In this document: positions 17,260 through 26,331 of the stretch, piece after piece
Layout: each line of letters begins with the position of its first letter
Position numbering within the stretch: the first letter of the stretch is position 1
NCBI RefSeq assembly: GCF_000014285.2
Contig: NC_008343.2
Span: 1,576,501 to 1,640,500, forward strand
Direction of reading: 5' to 3'
DNA from: Granulibacter bethesdensis CGDNIH1
Lineage (GTDB): Bacteria; Pseudomonadota; Alphaproteobacteria; Acetobacterales; Acetobacteraceae
Length of the DNA: 64,000 nt
Made by a program: the position numbers and the translations under genes
Notes under the pieces: model-generated
The model's input: the letters and a program-made list of their open reading frames with translations, nothing else
Databases searched by the model: none
Told to the model about the DNA's origin: nothing

Positions 17260-18504
17260 ATGCCCGAAGAGTTTCACCGTATCCGCCGCCTGCCGCCCTA
17301 TGTTTTCGCGGAGGTGAATGGTGCCAAGGCCCGTGCCCGTGCGGCGGGAGAGGATATTATCGACCTCGGCATGGGTAATCCCGACGGCCCTACGCCACCG
17401 CATATCGTCGCCAAGCTGATCGAGGCTGTGCAGGATCCCCGCACCCATCGCTATTCCGTCAGCAAGGGTATTACCGGGCTGCGCAAGGCGCTGGCGAATT
17501 ATTACGAGCGCCGCTTCGGCATCACCCTGAACCCGGAAAACGAAGTCATCGCCACGCTCGGCTCCAAGGAAGGGCTGGCCAATCTGGCGGCCGCCATCAC
17601 CAGCCCGGGTGATACGATTCTGGTTCCGAACCCGTCCTATCCAATCCATCAGTTCGGCTTCATCATCGCCGGAGCCGCCGTGCGCAGCATTCCGGCCACA
17701 CCGGATGAGACCATGCTGCGGGCGCTGGATGTCGCCGTCAGGCACTCCGTACCGAAGCCGACCGCGCTGATCGTCAACTTTCCCTCCAATCCCACCGCCT
17801 GGGTGGCCGATCTCGATTTCTACCGCGAGCTGGTGGCATTTGCGCGCAAGCACGAGATCTACATCCTCTCCGACCTCGCCTATGCCGAGATTTACTTCGG
17901 AGATCGCGTCCCGCCCTCCATCCTTCAGATCGAGGGGGCCAAGGATATTGCGGTGGAATTTACCTCGCTCTCCAAGACCTATTCCATGCCAGGCTGGCGC
18001 ATGGGCTTTGCGGCAGGCAATCCGCGATTGATCAATGCGCTGACCCGCATCAAATCCTATCTGGATTATGGTGCCTTCACCCCGATCCAGATTGCCGCCG
18101 TCGCCGCCCTGAACGGCCCGCAGGATTGCGTCGCCGATATGCGCAAGCTCTACAAGGAACGCCGTGACGTGCTGATCCGCGGCCTGCATGCCGCAGGGTG
18201 GAATGTGCCGTCCCCGGAAGCCAGCATGTTTGCCTGGGCACCCATTCCGGAGCAATACGCGCATCTGGGGAGTGTGGAGTTCTCCAAACTGCTCCTCTCC
18301 CGCGCCAAGGTCGCCGTGGCCCCCGGCATTGGCTTCGGCGAGTATGGCGACTCCCATGTCCGCATCGCGCTGGTCGAAAATACCCAGCGCCTGCGTCAGG
18401 CCACCCGCAATATCCGCGCCTTCCTGCAAGGCCATTCCAATGTTGCCGAGCCGGATAGCGATCCCGGTGCCGATACCAACGAGAAAGCTTCCGAACATGC
18501 CTGA
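17260..18504 (+). CDS. PLP-dependent aminotransferase (AlaC / LL-DAP aminotransferase-like)
   Basis: This is a 414-residue class I/II aminotransferase. It has the opening RRLPPYVFAEVN, the D-L-G-M-G-N-P-D motif, the cofactor-contact stretch NFPSNPTAW, SDLAYAEIYF, and the PLP-binding Lys239 in SLSKTYSMPGWR. The R-x-A-L-V-E-N motif near the C-terminus supplies the carboxylate-binding Arg. Homologues are annotated as glutamate-pyruvate (AlaC-type) or LL-diaminopimelate aminotransferases; sequence alone does not decide the substrate. The gene overlaps hom by 8 bases, so it belongs to the aspartate-family / alanine amino-acid context. Confidence 0.87.
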   Translation: MPEEFHRIRRLPPYVFAEVNGAKARARAAGEDIIDLGMGNPDGPTPPHIVAKLIEAVQDPRTHRYSVSKGITGLRKALANYYERRFGITLNPENEVIATLGSKEGLANLAAAITSPGDTILVPNPSYPIHQFGFIIAGAAVRSIPATPDETMLRALDVAVRHSVPKPTALIVNFPSNPTAWVADLDFYRELVAFARKHEIYILSDLAYAEIYFGDRVPPSILQIEGAKDIAVEFTSLSKTYSMPGWRMGFAAGNPRLINALTRIKSYLDYGAFTPIQIAAVAALNGPQDCVADMRKLYKERRDVLIRGLHAAGWNVPSPEASMFAWAPIPEQYAHLGSVEFSKLLLSRAKVAVAPGIGFGEYGDSHVRIALVENTQRLRQATRNIRAFLQGHSNVAEPDSDPGADTNEKASEHA

Positions 18505-19813
18505 TACATGCCTCTCTTCCTCTGCTTCTCCGCTACGTATCGGTATTGCCGGACTGGGCACTGTGGGTGCGGGCGTGGTACGCATCCTGACGGAAAATGC
18601 GCCTCTGCTCGCGGCGCAGGCCGGTCGGCGGCTGGATCTGGTTGCGGTTTCTGCGCGTGATCGCTCCCGCAATCGCGGGGTCGATCTGGGTGGCGTGCGC
18701 TGGTATGAAGATCCGGCTGCTCTGGCCTCCGATCCGAATGTCGATGTCGTGGTGGAGGTCATTGGCGGCTCCTCCGGGCCGGCCGCCACTCTGGTCGAGG
18801 CGGCGCTTGAGGCTGGCAAGCCGGTCGTTACCGCCAATAAGGCGCTGATCGCCGTGCATGGCGCACGACTTGCCGCACTGGCTGAAAAGCATGGCGTGCC
18901 GCTTACCTTCGAAGCCGCGGTGGCCGGCGGCATTCCGATCCTGAAAACCATCCGCGAAGGCCTGAGTGCCAATCGCATCCGCCGTGTGGCCGGTATCCTG
19001 AACGGCACCTGCAACTACATCCTGACCGTGATGCGGGAACAGGGCCGGGACTTCGGTGATGTTCTCGCTGAAGCACAGGCACTCGGCTATGCCGAAGCCG
19101 ATCCCAGCTTCGACATTGATGGGGTGGATGCAGCCCATAAGCTGGCCATTCTGGCTGCTCTCTCTTTCCGCCGCCCGGTCTCGTTCCAGGATGTCCATAT
19201 CGAAGGTATTCGCGGCATCACGGCCCTTGATATCGGATTTGCACAGACGCTCGGCTACCGCATCAAGCTGCTGGGCATCGCCCAGCACGATGTGGAGGGC
19301 GTATCCGCGCGCGTCCATCCCTGCATGGTTCCGGAAGGCACCTCCATTGCGCATGTAGACGGCGTATTCAATGCCGTGCTGGCAGAGGGTGACTTCGTAG
19401 GCAGAATCCAGATGGAAGGCCCCGGAGCCGGCAGCGGACCAACCGCCAGCGCCGTCGTGGCCGATCTGCTGGACATCGCCCGCGGACGCGCCGGACCGGC
19501 CTGGGGGGTTGAGTCCTCCGCACTGACTCAGGCGCAGGCCGTGCCGATCAACGCACATCACGGAGCCTATTATCTGCGTCTCATGGTGGTCGATCGTCCC
19601 GGCGTGCTGGCCGATGTAACCGCCATTTTACGCGATCACGGTATTTCTCTCGAAAGCATGCTGCAGAACGGGCGCAATCCAGGTGAGACCGTACCGATCG
19701 TTCTGGTCACACATGAAACAACCGAAGCATCCATGCAGGATGCGCTCATCATGATCTCGGAACTCAATGCAGTGCAGGAACGTCCGGCCCTGATCCGTAT
19801 CGAAAAGAACTGA
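18497..19813 (+). CDS. hom: Homoserine dehydrogenase
   Basis: This 438-residue enzyme reduces aspartate semialdehyde to homoserine for threonine and methionine synthesis. Domains in order are an N-terminal Rossmann domain (GIAGLGTVGAGVV), the catalytic domain with VAGGIPILKTIREGL, GILNGTCNYIL and EADPSFDIDGVDAAHKLAIL, and a C-terminal ACT domain (YYLRLMVVDRPGVLADVTA) that probably mediates feedback inhibition. The ATG lies inside the end of the aminotransferase gene. A strong intrinsic terminator follows. Confidence 0.95.
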   Translation: MPDTCLSSSASPLRIGIAGLGTVGAGVVRILTENAPLLAAQAGRRLDLVAVSARDRSRNRGVDLGGVRWYEDPAALASDPNVDVVVEVIGGSSGPAATLVEAALEAGKPVVTANKALIAVHGARLAALAEKHGVPLTFEAAVAGGIPILKTIREGLSANRIRRVAGILNGTCNYILTVMREQGRDFGDVLAEAQALGYAEADPSFDIDGVDAAHKLAILAALSFRRPVSFQDVHIEGIRGITALDIGFAQTLGYRIKLLGIAQHDVEGVSARVHPCMVPEGTSIAHVDGVFNAVLAEGDFVGRIQMEGPGAGSGPTASAVVADLLDIARGRAGPAWGVESSALTQAQAVPINAHHGAYYLRLMVVDRPGVLADVTAILRDHGISLESMLQNGRNPGETVPIVLVTHETTEASMQDALIMISELNAVQERPALIRIEKN

Positions 19814-19850
19814 TCTTAGGGATCATTTTTCTACTCTATGATCTGATGGA

Positions 19851-19893
19851 AACTGCCTGATGAAGGAAAATCCTCTGTCAGGCAGTTTTTTTA
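19851..19893 (+). terminator. Intrinsic terminator of the aminotransferase-hom operon
   Basis: AACTGCCTGA (19851-19860) pairs perfectly with TCAGGCAGTT (19878-19887), and a run of T follows. It starts 37 bases after the hom stop. Confidence 0.9.
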
Positions 19894-20243
19894 ATTATAG
19901 ACCCGTTTGACCGTGACAGGCTTACGGAATATTTGATGATAAAGTGAATTTGAATAATAAATGCCTTTTATGTGCTTATTTTTGCATGGGAATTTTTCCT
20001 CCGAAATGAATTCTTCTGTTCCTTACAGAATCAAAATTATTTAGCCATATTTCTGATAGGTATGATTAAATTGTATTTTATAATATAATATCCTATAAGA
20101 GATTGAAAAATCATTGTTATTTTTTCAAATCTCATTATGTTCAGTCCGGAATATGGAAGGCAAATAATTTTTTACTAAAAAATTGCCATGAAGACTTTAT
20201 TTGCCTAATAATAGTCAGCCTATTTTTTAGCAGGAGAGGCAAT
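19894..20243 (+). promoter_or_regulatory. AT-rich leader / promoter region of mucR
   Basis: About 350 bases without a convincing gene. The region is markedly AT-rich compared with its neighbours and lies directly upstream of mucR. MucR/Ros proteins bind AT-rich DNA with T-A steps and commonly repress their own gene, so autoregulation here is plausible but inferred. Frames running through it are open only by chance and lack a ribosome-binding site. Confidence 0.4.
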
Positions 20244-20705
20244 TTGTCGGACGATACCCCCCCATCCCGTCTGCTTGAATTAACGGCCCAGATAGTTGCC
20301 GCCCATATCAGCCATAATTCTGTGCAAGCTGAAGCAATCCCTTCATTTATTCAGCAGATACATCATACACTCAGCACGATCGGGACACCTGTTGTTGAGC
20401 CGGAACGTTTGACCCCGGCTGTTCCCGTCAAGCGTTCAGTTTTTCCGGATTACATTGTGTGCCTTGAAGACGGCAAAAAACTGAAAATGCTGAAGCGGCA
20501 TCTTCAATCCGCCTATTCCATGACTCCCGAGCAGTATCGTCAGCGCTGGAGCCTCCCACCTGATTATCCCATGGTTGCCCCCAACTATGCAGAGCGACGC
20601 TCCAGCCTTGCGAAACAGAATGGTCTGGGCCGCAAAACGCGCGAGGAGTTCGATGAGATTGAAGCCCCTGCGGCGCCTCGTCGACGTCGCAAGACAACAG
20701 CCTGA
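20244..20705 (+). CDS. mucR: MucR/Ros-family transcriptional regulator
   Basis: This is a 153-residue DNA-binding regulator. Alphaproteobacterial MucR proteins are global repressors, often of surface polysaccharide, motility and cell-cycle genes. The core is present: FPDYIVCLEDGKKLKMLKRHL with the zinc-finger Cys and His, then MTPEQYRQRWSLPPDYPMVAPNYAERRSSLAK. An Asp occupies the second Cys position of the classical finger, as I recall from other MucR proteins. The start is a TTG at 20244: AGGAGAGG sits just upstream, while the longer open frame upstream is AT-rich non-coding sequence. Confidence 0.9.
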   Translation: MSDDTPPSRLLELTAQIVAAHISHNSVQAEAIPSFIQQIHHTLSTIGTPVVEPERLTPAVPVKRSVFPDYIVCLEDGKKLKMLKRHLQSAYSMTPEQYRQRWSLPPDYPMVAPNYAERRSSLAKQNGLGRKTREEFDEIEAPAAPRRRRKTTA

Positions 20706-20709
20706 AACG

Positions 20710-20750
20710 AATAGACCGCGTCTCATCTCCATGAGGCGCGGTCTATTATA
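20710..20750 (+). terminator. Stem-loop terminator of mucR
   Basis: ATAGACCGCG (20711-20720) pairs with CGCGGTCTAT (20737-20746), extended inward by TCTCAT/ATGAGG to a 16-bp stem with a CTCC loop and one G-T pair. It begins 5 bases after the mucR stop; the following TATAT is a weak T-tract. Confidence 0.7.
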
Positions 20751-20769
20751 TCCGGGTTCAGAATAAGCG

Positions 20770-20799
20770 CAGGCCGGGGTCTCCTCCCCGGCCTGTTTC
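20770..20799 (-). terminator. GC-rich hairpin between mucR and the porin gene
   Basis: CAGGCCGGGG (20770-20779) pairs perfectly with CCCCGGCCTG (20786-20795) around a 6-base loop. It lies just beyond the porin stop codon on the minus strand; the T-rich side is on the plus strand, so it may act in either direction. Confidence 0.6.
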
Positions 20800-20803
20800 A
20801 TTA

Positions 20804-22528
20804 TTACTGGAACGGATAGTAACGGATGCTGAACATCGCGATATGCGCATGGGCAACCGGTGAGCCGCCCAGTCCTTTGAACGCAGTCCGCTCGGTATAG
20901 GAATACTGCAGGCCGGTTTGAACGGTGCCGTACGGCCCCTTCAGGGCTCTCCACCAGAACCCGGTGGTTCCCTGCACGATACCAGACGTATTACCGACAC
21001 AGGTGCCAGCGGCAGCACCTTCGATCGAGCATCCGACATTGCTGTAAAGCGGGCTGCCGTAGCCGTAACCTTTACCATTCGCGCTGTAGGAACGGGAGCC
21101 TTCCTGCTCCGTGCCCACATAGGCATAGAGGTCGAGCGAAGGACGGGGATGGCCGACCACGCCCACCATGGCCATGACTTCCGGCAACGGAACCGGATCG
21201 CCATTGCGGCCCAATGTCGCATCCGGCAGCTGGGAGCTGCCGTAGCGGCCGATACCAACACCGGCAAGGAAGTTACCCTGGAGGGTAACCTTCTTGTTGA
21301 ACATGGGGATGACGAAGGATGCGCCACCACCACCTGCCGGAACGACCTGGCTGGTGCCGCTGCCGTTATACGTCACATGCGTGCGCAGGAAGCGCGCCAC
21401 ACCGAACAGTTCGTAGTGGCCATAGCCCGGATCGAAAGCAACCTTCGCGGTGATATCGGGTGCCGGATCAAGAGAATAGTTATTGGTGCCGGCATAACCG
21501 GAGCCACCAGCCTGAGCATAGGTGACGGTCGCACCACCCAGAGCCGTATCGGTCGCCGACTGACCAGCCGTCGTCACCTGATTAGGACCGACATACATGC
21601 TGGTCTGCGGATTTTCGAGGCCCATAGCAATGTTGACGCGGTGGTTATCCAGCGTCTTCCACAGACGGATCTGCGGCTGACGGGTCCAGACGAAGCCCGG
21701 CACGTACTGGGCATCGATAGTGAACGGTGTCAGTTCCTTACGCGGCGTGATCTCGGAAGTAGACTGCGTCAACAGCGACCAGGTCTGACCAGCCAGCAGA
21801 TGGAGGCCCATATCGCTGCGGTCGATCGTCAGGTAACCATGACGAAGACGCGGGTTATAACTGTTGCTCTCCGTAGAGTTTGCAGTCGGTGCAGCGCCGA
21901 GGAAGTCGGATTCCAGATAGGCGGCAAGATGGGTGTATTTGCCCACATCAGACTGTGCCAGCAGCGACACACGGCTCTGACGCGCTGTCTCGCGGAATTC
22001 CGAAAGATTGCCAGCCACGTTATTGCGGAACGGGATGCCGTTCCAGCTGGAGGCGATATCAGCCCCTTCACTGGTTGTACGGAACACACTGGCCGCTTCG
22101 ATAAAGCCACCGACTGTGATCGTCACCGGGCCCAGGCGCAGAGCACCCTGGGTCTTGCCGCCATCCGCCAGCTGCGCAGAAGTTGCGCTGTCATAGGCCG
22201 GGCTGCTGCGCGTGATGCCGACGATACTGCCAAGGTTACCGGCAGGCTGCATATCCAGCGCATGCGTCGCCTGACGTGCGGCGGCTTCACTGCGAATAGC
22301 CGTTTCCTGAGCCTGCTTTGCCTCCTGATGAGCCGCGACAATATCCTTGTCACGACGAGCAAGCTCGGAACGCACATGGTGCAGCTCGCCCTTCAAAGCC
22401 TGGATCTGTTTCTCGATGGCCACAACCTTGTCGTCCATGCTGTCCGCATGGGCGGTTTGAAAACTGGCCGCGGCAACTGCCGTCGCTGCCAGTAAGCTGC
22501 ACTTGAATGCTGAATGCGCCTTGCGCAT
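20804..22528 (-). CDS. Outer-membrane porin with N-terminal coiled coil
   Basis: A 574-residue outer-membrane protein with a signal peptide ending near TAHAD. A coiled coil follows (residues ~30-75, with AIEKQIQALKGELHHVRSEL), then an extended beta-barrel rich in aromatic and glycine residues ending FSIRYYPFQ. The coiled coil plus barrel layout resembles trimeric DcaP-type porins of diderm bacteria; the substrate cannot be read from sequence. ATG 22528 is chosen because GGGGAG precedes it and it opens a proper signal peptide; the longer frame to 22702 is unlikely. The gene appears isolated. Confidence 0.75.
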   Translation of the reverse strand: MRKAHSAFKCSLLAATAVAAASFQTAHADSMDDKVVAIEKQIQALKGELHHVRSELARRDKDIVAAHQEAKQAQETAIRSEAAARQATHALDMQPAGNLGSIVGITRSSPAYDSATSAQLADGGKTQGALRLGPVTITVGGFIEAASVFRTTSEGADIASSWNGIPFRNNVAGNLSEFRETARQSRVSLLAQSDVGKYTHLAAYLESDFLGAAPTANSTESNSYNPRLRHGYLTIDRSDMGLHLLAGQTWSLLTQSTSEITPRKELTPFTIDAQYVPGFVWTRQPQIRLWKTLDNHRVNIAMGLENPQTSMYVGPNQVTTAGQSATDTALGGATVTYAQAGGSGYAGTNNYSLDPAPDITAKVAFDPGYGHYELFGVARFLRTHVTYNGSGTSQVVPAGGGGASFVIPMFNKKVTLQGNFLAGVGIGRYGSSQLPDATLGRNGDPVPLPEVMAMVGVVGHPRPSLDLYAYVGTEQEGSRSYSANGKGYGYGSPLYSNVGCSIEGAAAGTCVGNTSGIVQGTTGFWWRALKGPYGTVQTGLQYSYTERTAFKGLGGSPVAHAHIAMFSIRYYPFQ

Positions 22529-22937
22529 GAGCTCCCCGCTATAAATCGTTTCGGTGAGCGGCTCATTACGGCCAGACACAGTTCGATAAAAATGAAGCTT
22601 CCAAGACATTGTGAACATACAACGAACATTTGATGGCAAGAAGCCTGCTAGATCAGCCGTTGGATAATGACCGGCCACGTTGAGACTTCCATTGAGAATC
22701 ACAGAAACAAGATTAACGATGCCGGGATATTTTGTTTTCTTATCGAAATATCAACAAGCTGGGCCATACGACATTCACATCCAGTCATGTGATGCAGGAA
22801 GGCCGATGCTCTGCCCGCCCCCGATGTCGGTGACGGCATGATCAATGAATTTTCATTTTCCATCCCTTACACACCGCCTGGATTTCAGCGATGGTAAAAG
22901 CCGAAGACATTATTTGAGAATGCAGATTTTATTTTCC
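22529..22937. promoter_or_regulatory. Divergent intergenic region, porin / serine hydrolase
   Basis: Roughly 400 bases between the porin and hydrolase starts. It must hold both promoters. I see no strong inverted repeat, riboswitch or small gene in it. The 90 bases just before 22938 can be read in frame with the hydrolase (ATG 22845 and 22920), but their AT-rich composition looks non-coding. Confidence 0.35.
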
Positions 22938-24137
22938 ATGACCCCAGATCAAGCACCCTCCCAACAAAATGCGCTACGCCGGCTATGGCGTTGGGCGTTT
23001 CTCGGCGCAACGGGCGGTACCATTGCTATTGGGGGATTCGCATGGGGATTTACCGCTTACAAAAACATGCCCGATCCGGTGACACTGGCACGGCTGGCTT
23101 TTGTCGAGCCATCCCAACGGGGAACACTTTTTGCAAGCCGGGAAATTCCGCCTTCCTCCTATCCGCGTCCGTTCCAGGAGAATTTTCGTCCCTGGATCAA
23201 AACCGTGCCATGGAAAGGTCAGCAGGTCTCCGTTCAACAATTCCTTGATACAACCAGGACCAATGCGATTGTCGTGGTCAATGAAGGAGTCATCACACAG
23301 GAATGGTACCGCGATGGCATGGGGCCGAATACACTGTTTCCGTCGTGGTCTCTGGCCAAATCGATCGTTTCACTCATGGTCGGCCAGGCTATCGGGCGGG
23401 GATTGCTGCATGAGGATGACAGGCCGGAGGCTCTGCTGCCCAACCTTCAGAAAGCAGGCATTGATCCCCGCATTACTGTGCGCAATCTGCTGGATATGAC
23501 CAGCGGTCTGGCAATCCCCGAGAACTACAATCCCTGGCGTCCTTTCCGGGGCACTGCCGGGATGTACCTGACGCATGATCTGGGGGCCTATATCCGTGCC
23601 CATCACTCTCTGGCCTTTACGCCGGGCAGCAAGGGCGTCTACCGCAGTGTGGATACCGAGATCCTCGGCCTGATCCTGTCGCGGGTAGAGCATCTGACAC
23701 TATCCGAAATCCTGTCGAAAGGCATCTGGGATCCGATCGGAGCCAAGCGTGCCGCATACTGGAATCTGGATCATCCGGGGGGGCGCGAAAAAGCATTCTG
23801 CTGCATCAATGCGGCTGCACGGGATTTTGCCAAAATCGGACAGCTCGTACTGGATCGCGGCCGTGTCGGGAACAGACAGATCGTTCCTGAATTCTGGATC
23901 GAGCGCCTTTACAAGCCCGCGCCTGCCCGGGTCGACGGGCTGGAATATTCCGCCCAATGGTGGCACACGGAATCGGATATCAACGATATCTCCGCCATCG
24001 GGGTGTATGGCCAGTATATCTATGTCGATCCTGTCTCACGCAGCGTCGTCGTCAAACTGAGTGATTACGGCGCCGAACAGGATGAGGCCGAGACCCTCGA
24101 CGTTCTCAACATCCTGGCCGCAGCAGCCAAAAATTAA
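22938..24137 (+). CDS. Membrane-anchored serine hydrolase (class C beta-lactamase fold)
   Basis: A 399-residue protein with an N-terminal membrane anchor (RRLWRWAFLGATGGTIAIGGFAWG) and a beta-lactamase/transpeptidase-fold domain. The nucleophile motif S-W-S-L-A-K gives the S-x-x-K pair. The second motif is Y-R-S (KGVYRSVDTEILG) in place of Y-x-N. The region where K/H-T-G would lie reads IGVYGQYIYVD, a common variant in this superfamily. Likely an extracytoplasmic esterase or peptidase rather than an antibiotic resistance enzyme. The start could also be ATG 22920 or 22845; no site has a strong Shine-Dalgarno. Confidence 0.75.
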   Translation: MTPDQAPSQQNALRRLWRWAFLGATGGTIAIGGFAWGFTAYKNMPDPVTLARLAFVEPSQRGTLFASREIPPSSYPRPFQENFRPWIKTVPWKGQQVSVQQFLDTTRTNAIVVVNEGVITQEWYRDGMGPNTLFPSWSLAKSIVSLMVGQAIGRGLLHEDDRPEALLPNLQKAGIDPRITVRNLLDMTSGLAIPENYNPWRPFRGTAGMYLTHDLGAYIRAHHSLAFTPGSKGVYRSVDTEILGLILSRVEHLTLSEILSKGIWDPIGAKRAAYWNLDHPGGREKAFCCINAAARDFAKIGQLVLDRGRVGNRQIVPEFWIERLYKPAPARVDGLEYSAQWWHTESDINDISAIGVYGQYIYVDPVSRSVVVKLSDYGAEQDEAETLDVLNILAAAAKN

Positions 24138-24151
24138 AGCGCCTTTCCCAC

Positions 24152-25477
24152 TCAGGAGCCGGGTGGAACCACCATGCAGGAAAGCTGCCTGCGACTGAGT
24201 TCATTACAGGCCTGACTGGCCTGTGCAGCAGTCAGCTGGGTCAACCGGGCACGATAGAGCACATTTCCGCCAAAAGGTGCTGTTGTCGGTATCGTCACCT
24301 GTGCATTGTGCAACAATGCCGGGGCCGCATTCCGGGCTCCGCTGGCCACGGTCTGTGCCAGAGAACGGCTGGCGAAAGCACCGACCTGAACGGACCAACC
24401 ACCTCCGGCTGCGGAGGTAGCCGGGATCACCACCGGAGCTGTCGGCTGATAACGTGACGCAACCGTTGGCGGCGTCATGACCCTTGCAGTCGGATAAGAT
24501 GAAGCCGCCCCATAGCTGTTCGTCTGCCCGGAAGGATAGAGACTGCCGCCATAGGGTGGAACAGGTGGAGGCAAGGCTGATGCAGACACGCTCCCCTGTC
24601 CTGTTGCAACCTGCGCCCCCATATCCCGGCATGGTCGGGAGGGATCGAAGGCCGAATCCTTGTCACAGTTTTCCGCGGTCGGCCCGTGCGACACGAACGG
24701 TTGTGCGGCCCCTCCGTAAGAAGCCAGTGTAACGCCTCCTGTCATGCCACTGGCTGCACCAGGCTGGCAGGGGCGCGACGGATCATAGGCCGCATCAGAA
24801 TCACAGGCGGAACTGCTGGCCGTTGTGGCAAAACGTCGCTGAGGGGCAGCCTGTGCTACCATCACGGGCGCAGATGTTGCGGGAGAGGAACCGCCCCCCA
24901 GACGAGGTGCAATGATCGAGACATAATTGACAGTCTCACCCGGCAGGCCGCCAGTTCCGTTCAGATAGGAAGCCAACCGCCCCGGCCCTGCATTATAGGC
25001 CGCCAGAAAGCCGGGAGAACCGTACTGGTCATACATTTCCCGGATATAGGCCGTTCCCGCCAGCACATTGTTATGCGGGTCGTACGGATCATCCCCGAGG
25101 TGATAACGATCCCGCATCAGGGAATATGTACCGGGCATCAGCTGCAACAATCCCATAGCTCCGGCTGAAGAAACGGCGGTGGAGCGTCCGGCACTTTCCT
25201 GCCGCATCACGGCACGAATCCAGCTTTCGGGTACAGAAAAGCGTTGTGATGCTTCCTTGATGTATGGCCCCCATGGATCGGAGGGCGGACCAGGGGGTGT
25301 ATATTCACCGCTTGATCCGTATTCCTCTCCGCCACTGCCGTCATAGGGAACGCCACCATAGGAAGAGGCAGACCGCCCGGAATGCCCCCCACAGGCCGCC
25401 AAAGCGCACAGGGCACCGAGACTCGCCACAGTGCCAAGGCGCCTCGCAAAAAGGCCGAGCGACCCGTTTTCGGGCAT
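24152..25477 (-). CDS. Lytic transglycosylase lipoprotein with SLT and SPOR domains
   Basis: A 441-residue envelope protein. The lipoprotein signal ends at LAAC. The SLT domain (~residues 60-190) has the catalytic Glu in AVMRQESAG and the hallmark GAMGLLQLMPGT and AAYNAGPGR motifs. A linker carries two copies of a cysteine-flanked motif, and a C-terminal SPOR domain starts at SVQVGAFASRSLA. SLT enzymes cleave glycan strands; SPOR domains bind denuded glycans, typically at division sites. ATG 25498 and upstream starts are alternatives. The last base pairs lie 14 bases from the convergent serine hydrolase gene. Confidence 0.87.
   Translation of the reverse strand: MPENGSLGLFARRLGTVASLGALCALAACGGHSGRSASSYGGVPYDGSGGEEYGSSGEYTPPGPPSDPWGPYIKEASQRFSVPESWIRAVMRQESAGRSTAVSSAGAMGLLQLMPGTYSLMRDRYHLGDDPYDPHNNVLAGTAYIREMYDQYGSPGFLAAYNAGPGRLASYLNGTGGLPGETVNYVSIIAPRLGGGSSPATSAPVMVAQAAPQRRFATTASSSACDSDAAYDPSRPCQPGAASGMTGGVTLASYGGAAQPFVSHGPTAENCDKDSAFDPSRPCRDMGAQVATGQGSVSASALPPPVPPYGGSLYPSGQTNSYGAASSYPTARVMTPPTVASRYQPTAPVVIPATSAAGGGWSVQVGAFASRSLAQTVASGARNAAPALLHNAQVTIPTTAPFGGNVLYRARLTQLTAAQASQACNELSRRQLSCMVVPPGS
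24629..24805 (-). repeat. Duplicated 13-residue cysteine motif in the transglycosylase linker
   Basis: Two 39-base copies at 24767-24805 and 24629-24667 encode CDSDAAYDPSRPC and CDKDSAFDPSRPC. They are offset by 138 bases and separated by low-complexity linker. The conserved C-D-x-D-x-A-[YF]-D-P-S-R-P-C pattern suggests a small disulfide-closed, possibly metal-binding loop. Confidence 0.7.
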
Positions 25478-25683
25478 TTCGTTCCCCAAACCCTGCATAT
25501 CCGCCTTCACGGGTTTCCGAAAGATGCTGCAGCATCCTAGAGATGACATCATGAAAATGCTACAAGCATCTGATGCGACTTGGCATTTGCGTTCTTACTT
25601 CTGCCTTTCCGTGATATTCCTGCTGCAGTTTGGAACAGGGACGGCATCTTGCCTTCAGCAGATCACCCCAATATGCACGCATC

Positions 25684-26331
25684 ATGAGCCAGACATCTTC
25701 CTCCTCCCCTTCTTTGCGCATTGAGACCCTGTCCGGAGAGGCGCTTGTTCCAGTGCTTCCCGCGCTTGCCCGCCTGCGGCTGAGCGTCTTCCGCACATGG
25801 CCCTATCTGTACGATGGTGATCAGGCCTATGAACAGCGCTACCTTCAGACCTATGTGCGCAGTCCCGGTGCAGGGGTGGTGCTGGCATGGGACGGAGCGC
25901 GCGCTGTCGGAGCCTCTACCTGTCTGCCCATGGTTGAGGAGGAAGAAAATGTCTCCGAGCCGTTCAGGAAGCGTGGATGGGATCCGGCGCGGTTTTTCTA
26001 TTTCGGTGAAAGCGTTCTGCTGCCCGAATATCGCGGCTGCGGTGTTGGTGTTGCCTTCTTCCGGGAACGGGAAGCCCATGCGAAACGCGTCTCCAACTGC
26101 GACTACGCCACGTTCTGCTCGGTGAAGCGGCCTGAGAATCATCCGTCCCGGCCGGCAGACTGGGTACCGCTGCATGAATTCTGGACCCGTCGCGGCTTCA
26201 CGCCCTTCCCCTCCCTGACCTGCCGCATGTCATGGAAAGATGTCGGAGAAGCCGAGGAGACCGAAAAGGAACTGACATTCTGGATCAAATCCCTGTCCGG
26301 TGCCCCTCTGCCGGAAGAGAGCAAGGGATGA
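25684..26331 (+). CDS. GNAT-family N-acetyltransferase
   Basis: This is a 215-residue protein with a GNAT fold. Strand and helix segments run from RIETLSGEAL through GAGVVLAWDGARAVGAS to FYFGESVLLPEYRGCGVGVAFFRERE, where R-G-C-G-V-G-V is the acetyl-CoA binding R/Q-x-x-G-x-G/A motif. The ATG at 25684 is chosen by family fit. The stop overlaps the start of the nitrilase-type gene (ATGA). GNAT and carbon-nitrogen hydrolase domains also occur fused in other bacteria (Bacillus YhcX type), which supports joint function. Confidence 0.83.
   Translation: MSQTSSSSPSLRIETLSGEALVPVLPALARLRLSVFRTWPYLYDGDQAYEQRYLQTYVRSPGAGVVLAWDGARAVGASTCLPMVEEEENVSEPFRKRGWDPARFFYFGESVLLPEYRGCGVGVAFFREREAHAKRVSNCDYATFCSVKRPENHPSRPADWVPLHEFWTRRGFTPFPSLTCRMSWKDVGEAEETEKELTFWIKSLSGAPLPEESKG

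Noticed and set aside
17227-19014. 595-residue open frame on the minus strand
   Set aside because: Antisense to the aminotransferase and hom genes, both strongly supported.
20918-22495. 525-residue open frame on the plus strand
   Set aside because: Antisense to the porin gene; Arg-rich, no ribosome-binding site and no recognisable motif.
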